11,942 nt of DNA. Origin: JAKLDO01 sp035354435. GTDB taxonomy: Bacteria; UBP6; UBA1177. Positions 1 to 6,366 of the stretch are shown here, piece by piece; positions within the stretch are counted from its first letter, which is position 1, and the number at the start of each line of letters is the position of its first letter. The DNA is taken from the NCBI GenBank assembly GCA_035354435.1, contig DAOQAY010000089.1, forward strand, positions 1-11,942, given 5' to 3'. Below the pieces are notes generated by a model. It worked only from the letters and a program-made list of their open reading frames with translations. It had not been told where the DNA came from and made no database searches. The position numbers and the translations under genes are program-made.

Positions 1-4
1 TTTA

Positions 5-634
5 CTACCAGAAAACTGTAATTAATGCTCCGAAAGACGGGATGATCCCTGTTCCCTGTCCGCCGGTGCTGAGCTGGTCGCCGAACCTTGTAAAGATCGA
101 GAATCCGCCTCCGGCTGATGTATATGAACCTTTGAATTCCACTCCCAGAGCGATCTGTATTCCGCCTGAAAAATAATTATTTCTTACGATCGGAAGTTCA
201 CAGTCTGAAAAACCGGTTTTTGCTTTTCCTGCCGAATCATAAAGTCTTGCTGACACAAAAGGTGAAAAAGTGACAGGGAAGGAAATGTGCTTGCTCGAAA
301 AGGTGTAAATTGACAGACCGAGACCGATCCTTGTGTTCAAAGTTGCAAAAATTTCATCACTTCCTATGCTTCCTGGCCCCGGAACGCCAAAAAAGTAGGA
401 ATAAAGCCCAAGTTCAGGGCGTATTGCCAGATATTTTGATATTCTGTACTGATAGAAAAAAGTTCCGCCGGCAGTTCCATAAAGTTCGTGCCAAGGCTGA
501 CCGTTGTCGGCTCTTGCCATGAAAGCAATGGATGTCCCGCCTTCAAAAGTGATGCCGAACCTATGAGGAGATTCTTTTGCAAAACAGGCGGAAGTCAGTG
601 TTATAAAAATAAGAAAAAAGATAATCTTTTTCAT
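5..634 (-). CDS. Putative secreted outer-membrane beta-barrel-like protein
   Basis: This is a 209-residue protein of unknown function. A typical signal peptide occupies residues 1-19 (MKKIIFFLIF then a hydrophobic run ending in CFA before KES), giving a probable signal peptidase I cut after FA. The Cys at 17 is preceded by TSA, so a lipoprotein reading is possible but poorer. The mature part alternates Gly/aromatic-rich strands (for example around GGTSIAF, GGTFFYQYRI and GGGFSIFTRFG). The chain ends in ALITVFW, and a terminal aromatic residue is typical of proteins inserted by the BAM machinery. Its ATG overlaps the TGA of the upstream gene by four bases (ATGA on the minus strand), so the two are probably translationally coupled. 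The inference is a small eight-strand-type barrel or porin-like protein. The product name is moderately secure, the function unknown. The gene is complete, with its stop at 5-7. Confidence 0.8.
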   Translation of the reverse strand: MKKIIFFLIFITLTSACFAKESPHRFGITFEGGTSIAFMARADNGQPWHELYGTAGGTFFYQYRISKYLAIRPELGLYSYFFGVPGPGSIGSDEIFATLNTRIGLGLSIYTFSSKHISFPVTFSPFVSARLYDSAGKAKTGFSDCELPIVRNNYFSGGIQIALGVEFKGSYTSAGGGFSIFTRFGDQLSTGGQGTGIIPSFGALITVFW

Positions 635-1155
635 ATCCGGAACCCCGCAAATGCAAAGACAACGGGTCTGTAATCATCGACATCAAAATTAAGCGGCAGA
701 TCAAGAGATATGCCTGTCTGAAAAGCGAAATATTTTTTAATGTGAACGACATAATAAATATCAATCGGAATGTTCATAAGAGAAAAAAAATCATTGTCTC
801 CGTCATCGTAATAGGTTGCACCGGCCGAAAACCCTGTTCCGATGCGTAGTTCGTGGCGGGATCTGCTGTCAAAATAGATAGATGCACCGTAAACTGTTTT
901 AAAAAGATACGAGAAATTATCTTTCGGTTTTATGACAACAGTCTGGAATCTCGCTATCTCCCAGAAAAAGTGGTCGAGTCTTATCGTGAAAAAGGAAAGG
1001 CTTCCGCCGGGACCGTAATTGCCGCCGCCGCCGTAAAGCGCCATCCATTCAGTGGTTGTCCGGTCAAATTTTTTTGAGTCAGCGGTTTTAATATCCTGAG
1101 CTGCGAGCGTTGCAGAAAGAACAAATATTGCAAATGTTGCAAATAGTTTTTTCAT
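631..1155 (-). CDS. Putative secreted barrel-like envelope protein
   Basis: This is a 174-residue protein with a clear N-terminal signal peptide: MKKLFATFAIFVLSATLAAQ, with a likely cut after LAA at about residue 19. The mature part contains a Gly-rich stretch (YGGGGNYGPGG) and then strand-like alternating segments such as LRIGTGFSAGATYY and FAFQTGISLDLPLNF. It ends in VVFAFAGFRI. The composition resembles small outer-membrane barrels, but no named family is recognised. It is the first gene of a two-gene minus-strand unit, and its TGA overlaps the ATG of the next gene. The start at 1153-1155 is preceded on the minus strand by a GGGAA element a few bases upstream. A sigma70-like promoter (1188-1215, minus) lies at a suitable distance. 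Both proteins of this unit are probably exported together and may work together, which is an inference from coupling only. Confidence 0.8.
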   Translation of the reverse strand: MKKLFATFAIFVLSATLAAQDIKTADSKKFDRTTTEWMALYGGGGNYGPGGSLSFFTIRLDHFFWEIARFQTVVIKPKDNFSYLFKTVYGASIYFDSRSRHELRIGTGFSAGATYYDDGDNDFFSLMNIPIDIYYVVHIKKYFAFQTGISLDLPLNFDVDDYRPVVFAFAGFRI

Positions 1156-1187
1156 GATTTCCCGGAATGTTTACTAAAATCTGTTAA

Positions 1188-1215
1188 ATCATAAACAGAG
1201 GATAGATAAAATCAA
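1188..1215 (-). promoter_or_regulatory. Candidate sigma70-like promoter for the 1155-5 unit
   Basis: On the minus strand a -35-like TTGATT (1215-1210) and a -10-like TATGAT (1193-1188) are separated by 16 bases. The start codon at 1155 lies about 33 bases beyond the -10. TATGAT matches five of six consensus positions and TTGATT four of six. It sits in the 144-base divergent region and its -35 faces that of the plus-strand candidate at 1229-1257. Confidence 0.4.
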
Positions 1216-1228
1216 ATCTTTTTTCAGG

Positions 1229-1257
1229 TTGCAGAAACTTGGAAGTTGTAGTATAAA
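1229..1257 (+). promoter_or_regulatory. Candidate promoter for the propeller lipoprotein operon
   Basis: A good -10-like TATAAA (1252-1257) lies 17 bases downstream of a weak -35-like TTGCAG (1229-1234). Transcription would begin near 1264, leaving about 36 bases of leader before the ATG at 1300. The -35 matches only three of six positions, so an activator or an extended contact could be needed, or the real promoter may differ. Confidence 0.35.
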
Positions 1258-1299
1258 TTCATCTGTTTGGAAAAACTGGTTCAAAATACGAGGCTCAAA

Positions 1300-2649
1300 A
1301 TGAAAAAACAGTCGCTGCTTATTCTATTAGCCGGAATCTTTGCGTTAGCATCTGTTTCCTGTATGCCTGTCACAACCTGCCCGCATTATGAAGGGGAAAA
1401 TATATTAAATGATAATTATGAGGAACCTGAAGATCAAGGGGACGATGACGGTCTGCCTGATTATGGTGAAGGGATAAAGTTATGGTTGAGTGCGGATAAA
1501 AATGATTATGGAACTTCTGTTGTGACTGACGGCTTTGGCGGTGTTTATGTTACCGGAGTTATTCAGCTGCAGGAAGATAACGGAGACTTAGGCAGGGTTT
1601 TTATAACAAAATTCAATGACAGTCTGGATGTTCTGTGGACAAAAGTCATTTCATATACAGAAAATGAAAAAAGCACCGCAATGGCAGTTGACAACAGCGG
1701 ATCGATTTATGTTGCAGGTGTCACTTACGGATCTATCGGGGGAGATTTTAAAAATCAGGGTGAAGCGGATCTTTTCCTCGCTAAATTTAACGGCGAAGGT
1801 GAAATAGTCTGGGCAAGACAGTGGGGAAGTGAAGAAGATGATGTCATAAATTCTATGGCGATCGATCGTGATGATAATATTTATGTCACTGGAAGGACAA
1901 CAGGTGAGTTTGACGGCAACATGAATATCGGAAAAACAGATTTTTTTGTCACAAAATTCAACGACAAAGGAACGAAAAAATGGACAAAACAGCTTGGAAC
2001 AGATGAGCATGAAAGCGCTATGGCAATTGCAACTGACAGTGAAAATAATGTTATTGTTGCAGGAGCTACGAACGGAGAGTTGGATCACTGCGAACATGCT
2101 GAGATCGATCCGGAGCATCCTTATTATTCAGACTCTTTTTTAATGAAATTTGATGGAGATGGCACAAAACTCTGGACCCGGCAGTGGGGAACTGAAAATG
2201 ATGATTATGCGTTGTCGATAAGTATCAATTCAAATGACAGTATATATGTTCTTGAAGATAGAACTGCAAGAATGGAATGGAATGTGGATGACACATTTGT
2301 TACAAGTTTTGACGGAAACGGAATTAAAAAAACCTCAAAAGAGCTGTATCTTGCGCCTGTTATTTATGGAAACAGCATAATGACTGACAGTAACGGCAGT
2401 GTTTTTGTCAATGGTTCCATGTATGAGTATGGCAGTAATGTTGTTTTTTTAGCCAAAACAGATAAAAACGGTAATCTTGAATCTTTAAAGAAAATAAACT
2501 CTGCTCTGGAGTTGTCCGGTGCTAGAACCATGGATATAGACAAAGATGGAAATATTTTCATGACTGGAAAAACCCCTGACGACTGGGGTGATCCTGAAGA
2601 ATATACGGTCGATGCTTTTCTAATGAAATTTAATGCAGAAGATCTGTGA
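1300..2649 (+). CDS. SBBP beta-propeller repeat lipoprotein (paralogue 1)
   Basis: This is a 449-residue putative lipoprotein. The open frame extends upstream to a TTG at 1267. I chose ATG 1300 because a GAGG element (1290-1293) sits six bases upstream and the signal peptide then begins properly: MKKQSLLILLAGIFALASVSC, lipidated Cys at residue 21. An acidic linker follows (about residues 35-55). The rest is seven degenerate SBBP-type units of about 50-60 residues. Each has a WGT/WGS-like opening, an Asp-rich turn, an IYV(A/T)G strand pair and a (F/L)-(L/V)-(A/T/M)-KF strand. Clear examples are QWGSEEDD, NIYVTGR and FFVTKFN. Seven units suggest one closed seven-bladed propeller displayed on the envelope. 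Units 1, 6 and 7 are the most diverged. It ends in KFNAEDL like its neighbour at 2664, which follows after 14 bases. Function is unknown; binding or scaffolding is an inference. Confidence 0.85.
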   Translation: MKKQSLLILLAGIFALASVSCMPVTTCPHYEGENILNDNYEEPEDQGDDDGLPDYGEGIKLWLSADKNDYGTSVVTDGFGGVYVTGVIQLQEDNGDLGRVFITKFNDSLDVLWTKVISYTENEKSTAMAVDNSGSIYVAGVTYGSIGGDFKNQGEADLFLAKFNGEGEIVWARQWGSEEDDVINSMAIDRDDNIYVTGRTTGEFDGNMNIGKTDFFVTKFNDKGTKKWTKQLGTDEHESAMAIATDSENNVIVAGATNGELDHCEHAEIDPEHPYYSDSFLMKFDGDGTKLWTRQWGTENDDYALSISINSNDSIYVLEDRTARMEWNVDDTFVTSFDGNGIKKTSKELYLAPVIYGNSIMTDSNGSVFVNGSMYEYGSNVVFLAKTDKNGNLESLKKINSALELSGARTMDIDKDGNIFMTGKTPDDWGDPEEYTVDAFLMKFNAEDL

Positions 2650-2657
2650 TAAAGGAG
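2626..2657 (+). repeat. 3'-junction repeat, copy 1 (pairs with 4161-4193)
   Basis: A segment starting AAATTTAATGCAGAAGATCT encodes KFNAEDL, crosses the TGA and ends in the ribosome binding site AAAGGAG of the next gene. It recurs at the end of the paralogue at 4161-4193 with one substitution (G/A in the last codon) and one extra A before GGAG. Confidence 0.8.
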
Positions 2658-2663
2658 TTGTTG

Positions 2664-4184
2664 ATGAGAGAAATTCTAATTATTTTAACAATTTCAGTTG
2701 TTTTTTCGATGTTGTCATGTTCTGTTGAAACAAAAAAAAGTTCAGGGAATGACGGTGACATTCTGCTTGATGATAGTGATACTGCAGAAACTGACGAATT
2801 GGTAAGTGCTGACGGTGATGTTGCTGAAACTGATGAATCGGTAAGCGCTGATAGTGATAATGCCGAACCTGATGAAGTGACAAGTTCGGACGGTGATGTT
2901 GTTGAAACTGATGATGACTTGGGCGTTCCTGATGATTTTGTTGATGAAGATGATGTTGACCTTAGTGATGAAGACATTGATCTTCTGCCGCCTGATACAA
3001 ACCACACAACAGTACAGTGGGGAACTGACAAAGGGGATATTGCACTTTCTCTGGCGCTTGATCAGACAGGAAATATTTATATGGTGGGAAATACAGAAGG
3101 GAATCTGGATGGTGAGATCAATTCAGGAATGGCGGACATTTTTCTTACAAAATTTGACAGTTACGGGAACAAACTGTGGACCAAATTATACGGGACAGAA
3201 AAAACAGATTATGGAAGATTTGTCAAAGTGGATTCATCTGGAAATATTTATATTACAGGCTATACAGAAGGTGATTTTGACGGGAACGGCAACAAAGGCG
3301 GCTTAGATGTTGTTTTAATGAAACTTGATAAAGACGGTGAAACACAATGGATTCGTCAAATTGGCACAGAAGGGGCGGATATTGGAAGCAGTATAGTTTT
3401 TGATAATTCAGAAAATATTTACATTTTTGGATATATGGAGGGTTCTTTCGATGGCAGTCTGTACACTGGAAATACCGATGCATTTGCTGCCAAATTCTCT
3501 GATGCAGGAACATTGATATGGTTTAAAGAATGGGGCAGCGATGAATATGATTCTGCTGCAACAGCTGTTTTTCACAGCGGATATATTTATGTTCCGGGTT
3601 TTTCCGGAGGGGATATTGGCGGTACGGGATTTCTGGGTGGTTACTGGGACGCTTTTTTAACAAAAATGGATGCTGACGGGAATATTTCATGGACTAAACA
3701 GTGGGGAACAGCAGGTTCTGATGCAGCATATTCACTTCAGTTAGACAGTGCGTCCGATATTTTTATATGCGGCTCGGTCGGCATGGAAGCAGAATTAGAC
3801 TATAGTGTCTCCGTAACTAAATTTAGTGACGATGGAGATCTGGACTGGATCGAAAGTTGGGGATCAGGGTATATGACTGGTGGAAACAATATGATCTCAG
3901 ATGAATTCGGGAATTTTTATATTTCAGGAATAGCCGGTGATGATTTCGACGGATATAAAAACGCAGGATCTCTCGATGTTTTTTTAATTAAGCTGGACAG
4001 TTCCGGTAAAAAGATGTGGACAAAACTTTTTGGCGGTGAGGGTGCGGAAATGTCTAGCTCAAGCCTTATTGACAAATATGGGAATATATATGTTGCCGGA
4101 AGTACTGAAAGTGATCTTGACGGTCATACCAATTCAGGCGGATACGATATTTTTCTTACAAAATTTAATGCAGAAGATCTATGA
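2664..4184 (+). CDS. SBBP beta-propeller repeat lipoprotein (paralogue 2)
   Basis: This is a 506-residue putative lipoprotein. The frame opens at a GTG (2646) overlapping the previous gene, but ATG 2664 is preferred: AAAGGAG (2651-2657) lies six bases upstream, and the product then begins MREILIILTISVVFSMLSC with the lipidated Cys at residue 19. Residues 37-88 or so are an acidic linker built from about four tandem 13-residue units. From about residue 117 there are seven SBBP units, opening with QWGTDKGD, LYGTEKTD, QIGTEGAD, EWGSDEYD, QWGTAGSD, SWGSGYMT and LFGGEGAE. Each carries a (N/D)IY(I/V)xG strand and an FLTKF-like strand. This fits one seven-bladed propeller held away from the membrane by a charged stalk. 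The units are better conserved than in the upstream paralogue. It lies between its paralogue (14 bases) and the small lipoprotein at 4204 (19 bases), almost surely in one operon. Ligand and function are unknown. Confidence 0.88.
   Translation: MREILIILTISVVFSMLSCSVETKKSSGNDGDILLDDSDTAETDELVSADGDVAETDESVSADSDNAEPDEVTSSDGDVVETDDDLGVPDDFVDEDDVDLSDEDIDLLPPDTNHTTVQWGTDKGDIALSLALDQTGNIYMVGNTEGNLDGEINSGMADIFLTKFDSYGNKLWTKLYGTEKTDYGRFVKVDSSGNIYITGYTEGDFDGNGNKGGLDVVLMKLDKDGETQWIRQIGTEGADIGSSIVFDNSENIYIFGYMEGSFDGSLYTGNTDAFAAKFSDAGTLIWFKEWGSDEYDSAATAVFHSGYIYVPGFSGGDIGGTGFLGGYWDAFLTKMDADGNISWTKQWGTAGSDAAYSLQLDSASDIFICGSVGMEAELDYSVSVTKFSDDGDLDWIESWGSGYMTGGNNMISDEFGNFYISGIAGDDFDGYKNAGSLDVFLIKLDSSGKKMWTKLFGGEGAEMSSSSLIDKYGNIYVAGSTESDLDGHTNSGGYDIFLTKFNAEDL
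2772..2921 (+). repeat. In-frame 39-base tandem repeats encoding an acidic stalk
   Basis: About four imperfect 39-base units (starting at 2772, 2811, 2850 and 2889) encode variants of DSDTAETDELVSA, DGDVAETDESVSA, DSDNAEPDEVTSS and DGDVVETDDDLG. The last copy is shortened. They form the Asp/Glu-rich linker between the lipid anchor and the propeller of the lipoprotein at 2664. Such in-frame repeats can change in number without breaking the gene. Confidence 0.8.
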
Positions 4185-4193
4185 TAAAAGGAG
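4161..4193 (+). repeat. 3'-junction repeat, copy 2 (pairs with 2626-2657)
   Basis: This is the second copy of the segment that encodes KFNAEDL, includes the stop codon and runs into the GGAG of the next ribosome binding site. It differs from copy 1 by one substitution and one inserted A. Identity continuing past the stop codon is not explained by protein conservation alone. Confidence 0.8.
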
Positions 4194-4203
4194 GTGTAAC
4201 ACT

Positions 4204-4728
4204 ATGAAAAGTTTAATTATTCTATCAAGTTTTGTTTTATTGATCCTGTTTGTCGGTTGTTCAGATAACAATAATATTGCTGAAAACATTAAGATCAGCG
4301 AGTGCGGCGGTTTCGAAAGCGGTGTTGTGACAAAACTGCCTAGCGAGGATGGTGAAGATGTGGTCGCAGATTGCAGTCAGCTACTTATCTGGAGTTATGA
4401 CGAAAGCAGCGGCGTTCTTAATATAATGAATGAAGCTGTGAGCCTAAACTGCTGTGGTAAACATTCAGTGCTGGTTAAAGAAAATGATGGCGGTTATGAC
4501 TTTAATATCATTGATAAATCAGATAATGGAGCAAGATGCGATTGCGATTGCTCGTTTGATTTCGGTGCCGATATCACAGGAGTTGATAATTCTACAGTCA
4601 ACCTGAAAGTTTATACTGATGTTGAAGAGGAAGAAGAAAAAACTCTTCAGTGGGAAGGAACTCTCGATATGACCCAAAAAAACGGAACGATCATCGTGAA
4701 AGAAAGAACCGGTGACTGGTGTCATTAA
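4204..4728 (+). CDS. Small Cys-rich lipoprotein of unknown function
   Basis: This is a 174-residue putative lipoprotein and the last gene of the 1300-4728 operon. The open frame continues far upstream inside the previous gene. ATG 4204 is chosen because GGAGG (4190-4194) precedes it and the product then begins with a standard lipoprotein signal (MKSLIILSSFVLLILFVGC, lipidated Cys 19). The mature part has eight further Cys at 34, 57, 83, 84, 112, 114, 116 and 173, including NCCGKH and the striking RCDCDCSFDFGADI motif. The remainder alternates in a beta-sandwich-like way and contains an EEEEE run at 141-145. From memory, short lipoproteins with NCC...CxCxCxFDF patterns occur in other diderm bacteria. 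I know no assigned function. Disulphides in the periplasm or at the surface are likely; metal binding by the CDCDC motif is possible. It probably acts with the two propeller lipoproteins. Confidence 0.82.
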   Translation: MKSLIILSSFVLLILFVGCSDNNNIAENIKISECGGFESGVVTKLPSEDGEDVVADCSQLLIWSYDESSGVLNIMNEAVSLNCCGKHSVLVKENDGGYDFNIIDKSDNGARCDCDCSFDFGADITGVDNSTVNLKVYTDVEEEEEKTLQWEGTLDMTQKNGTIIVKERTGDWCH

Positions 4729-4819
4729 AAAGATCAGCAGATTGGTTTTGTCAAGCGTAATTGGAAAATTCGTGTTTTCAAGCTGTTTTGTCATGTATGG
4801 TTGGAGATTTTAGGAAATC
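4729..4819. other. Convergent intergenic region without a clear terminator
   Basis: These 91 bases separate the ends of two converging operons. I see only weak five-base-pair hairpins: GAAAA/TTTTC around 4763-4778, and GATTT/AAATC at 4806-4819. Neither has a GC-rich stem with a T-run, so termination here may be Rho-dependent or use something I cannot recognise. Confidence 0.4.
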
Positions 4820-5692
4820 CTACTTCCTCTGGATCTTTTTGCCGAGGATTTTACAGCCGCGGGCTTCTAGTCCGGCTACATTTTCAAAATTGTGAATTGT
4901 GTTAAGTTCGATATCAAGGATTTTAAGATTTGGATGATCTTTGATCGGTTCAAGGTCCTGTATCTGGTTGTCCACAAGGTAGAGTTCTTCAAGTGAGGGC
5001 ATTTTGCCGAGCACGATTATAACATCAATTCTGTTTATGTTGAGTTTGAGAACTTTAAGTTTTTTAAGCGGTTCAAGATCAAATATCTGGATGATGGCAT
5101 TGTCATTTAATGCGAGATATTCAAGGTTCGAAAGTTCGTTGAGCGCTCCGATCTCACTGAGAAGATTATCGTTTAACGATAACTTTTTGAGTTTTGTGAG
5201 TTTAGCGAATTTAGGAAGTCCCGCCACGCCGTTTCTGCTTATATCAAGCTCTTCAAGATTCACCAGTGACTCAACGGGTCTGATATCACCGATGTAGTTC
5301 TTGTCGAGATTGAGATATTTAAGATTTGTTAGAGTTGCAAGAGGATACATTGTCTTTATTTCATTTTCACCCAGATCAAGCCACTCAAGGTTCTGCATGT
5401 TTGAAAGCATTGTAATGTCTTCGATCGAGTTTTTACGGATGACAAGCTTTTTCAGCTGAGTCATTTTTTCAATTCCTTTAATGCTTTTTATCAGAGATTC
5501 GCCGAAAGGACTGTCTTTAAGCGTCTGTTCAGTGTTTGAACAGTCAAGTTCTGTGATCTCCTCAACTTTTTTCTCGGTCTTTTTGATGCACGAAATAAAA
5601 ACAGCATCTTCAAAGCCGGTATAATCCGCTCCGCCTTTGCATGAAACAGAAACAAAAGCAGCAGCAATGAACAGCCAAACAAATTTTTTCAT
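4820..5692 (-). CDS. Lipid-anchored leucine-rich repeat protein (SDS22/internalin-like)
   Basis: This is a 290-residue protein. The signal MKKFVWLFIAAAFVSVSC gives a likely lipidated Cys at 18. A short N-terminal cap (about residues 19-78, with Cys 35 and 51) precedes nine leucine-rich repeats whose first Leu falls exactly every 22 residues: 80, 102, 124, 146, 168, 190, 212, 234 and 256. Units follow LxxLxLxxNxIxxIxxLxxLxx, as in LEWLDLGENEIKTMYPLATL. The 22-residue period is that of SDS22-like or internalin-type repeats. The C-terminus (GLEARGCKILGKKIQRK) is a basic cap with one Cys. Leucine-rich solenoids are protein-binding scaffolds; the partner is unknown. The start is supported by an AGGGGGAT element just upstream on the minus strand. 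It is the second gene after the lipoprotein at 6232-5714, with a gap of 21 bases. Confidence 0.9.
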   Translation of the reverse strand: MKKFVWLFIAAAFVSVSCKGGADYTGFEDAVFISCIKKTEKKVEEITELDCSNTEQTLKDSPFGESLIKSIKGIEKMTQLKKLVIRKNSIEDITMLSNMQNLEWLDLGENEIKTMYPLATLTNLKYLNLDKNYIGDIRPVESLVNLEELDISRNGVAGLPKFAKLTKLKKLSLNDNLLSEIGALNELSNLEYLALNDNAIIQIFDLEPLKKLKVLKLNINRIDVIIVLGKMPSLEELYLVDNQIQDLEPIKDHPNLKILDIELNTIHNFENVAGLEARGCKILGKKIQRK

Positions 5693-5713
5693 CTTATCCC
5701 CCTGAATTTATCA

Positions 5714-6232
5714 TTATTTTATGATCCAGCCTTTATCGCCCAGTTCAAAATCAGCGTTTTCCGGAACGGTTTCTTCCTTTATATACTGTCTATCGGCTAA
5801 CGGTTTGAAAAGATTGTAGATATCGCTTGAACAGATGGTTTTTACCTTGTAAACGGCGTTGGCATACTTTCCTTTGTTTATTATTGCAGAAAATCCGTCA
5901 AAGACCATTTGACACACTTCAACCGTGCAGCGGTTTTTCTCACATTTGAATAGTTTCTTACCTTCTTCTGTCGCTTCGAACATAGTCATTTTTTTGCCGG
6001 CAGCTTCAACAAAAACATCTTCTTTCATGGTAAGATATTTTCCGGTTGAAATAGCTTTGTAAATAGGAAGATAGGCAGGATCTGTGACTGCTCCGAGATA
6101 GAAAGATACACTTCTTCCAGGCATTTTGGCAAGCCGTTCCTTGATCAGTGTCTGCGCTTCTTCGGTTTTAAGCGAGGTGTCGGCACATGCCGTAAATAAA
6201 AAAGCAATAAGAACCAGAATCACTCGTTTCAT
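5714..6232 (-). CDS. Putative lipoprotein of unknown function
   Basis: This is a 172-residue protein with a short lipoprotein-type signal (MKRVILVLIAFLFTAC, lipidated Cys 16). I do not recognise a family. The mature part is mixed helix and strand, with Cys at 97, 102, 107 and 134 (KCEKNRCTVEVC, then TIC) that could form two disulphides. A middle segment (GKYLTMKEDVFVEAAGKKMTMFEATEEGKKLF) looks like a compact basic/acidic domain. The C-terminus is DFELGDKGWIIK. The start is fixed by a strong GGAGGGA ribosome binding site (6236-6242 on the minus strand). It is the first gene of a two-gene minus-strand operon with the leucine-rich repeat lipoprotein, which suggests that the two act together at the envelope. 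A promoter candidate lies at 6267-6294. Confidence 0.82.
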   Translation of the reverse strand: MKRVILVLIAFLFTACADTSLKTEEAQTLIKERLAKMPGRSVSFYLGAVTDPAYLPIYKAISTGKYLTMKEDVFVEAAGKKMTMFEATEEGKKLFKCEKNRCTVEVCQMVFDGFSAIINKGKYANAVYKVKTICSSDIYNLFKPLADRQYIKEETVPENADFELGDKGWIIK

Positions 6233-6266
6233 TTATCCCTCCAGTTTACAAATTTCAGTCACTCCG

Positions 6267-6294
6267 ATATTACAGACCGAATATTTTTTGGCAA
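6267..6294 (-). promoter_or_regulatory. Candidate sigma70-like promoter for the 6232-4820 operon
   Basis: On the minus strand TTGCCA (6294-6289, five of six matches to TTGACA) and TAATAT (6272-6267, four of six) are 16 bases apart. The predicted start near 6260 leaves a leader of about 28 bases containing the GGAGGGA site. Confidence 0.45.
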
Positions 6295-6306
6295 GTTTAG
6301 CCGTTC

Positions 6307-6333
6307 TTGATTTTTGAAAAGTTGAGAGATAAA
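6307..6333 (+). promoter_or_regulatory. Weak promoter candidate for hutH
   Basis: TTGATT (6307-6312) and GATAAA (6328-6333) on the plus strand are 15 bases apart, slightly short of the optimum. No HutC-like or HutP-like operator and no riboswitch fold is recognised in the 134-base divergent region. Confidence 0.25.
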
Positions 6334-6366
6334 CTCGCACCGGAATTTTGTTAATTGGAGTCAATC

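Noticed and set aside
1651..2118. 155-codon minus-strand open frame inside the first propeller gene
   Set aside because: It is wholly antisense to a well-supported gene, has no ribosome binding site or recognisable domain, and its Cys/Ile/Phe-rich translation mirrors the acidic, Lys-rich sense strand.
2630..3031. Ser/Thr-rich 133-codon minus-strand frame
   Set aside because: The apparent Ser repeats are the reverse complement of the 39-base acidic repeats of the sense gene; there is no independent evidence for a gene.
6233..6366. Riboswitch or Hut operator ahead of hutH
   Set aside because: Only 134 bases separate the divergent genes, and I see no HutC-like palindrome, HutP-type repeat or known riboswitch core.
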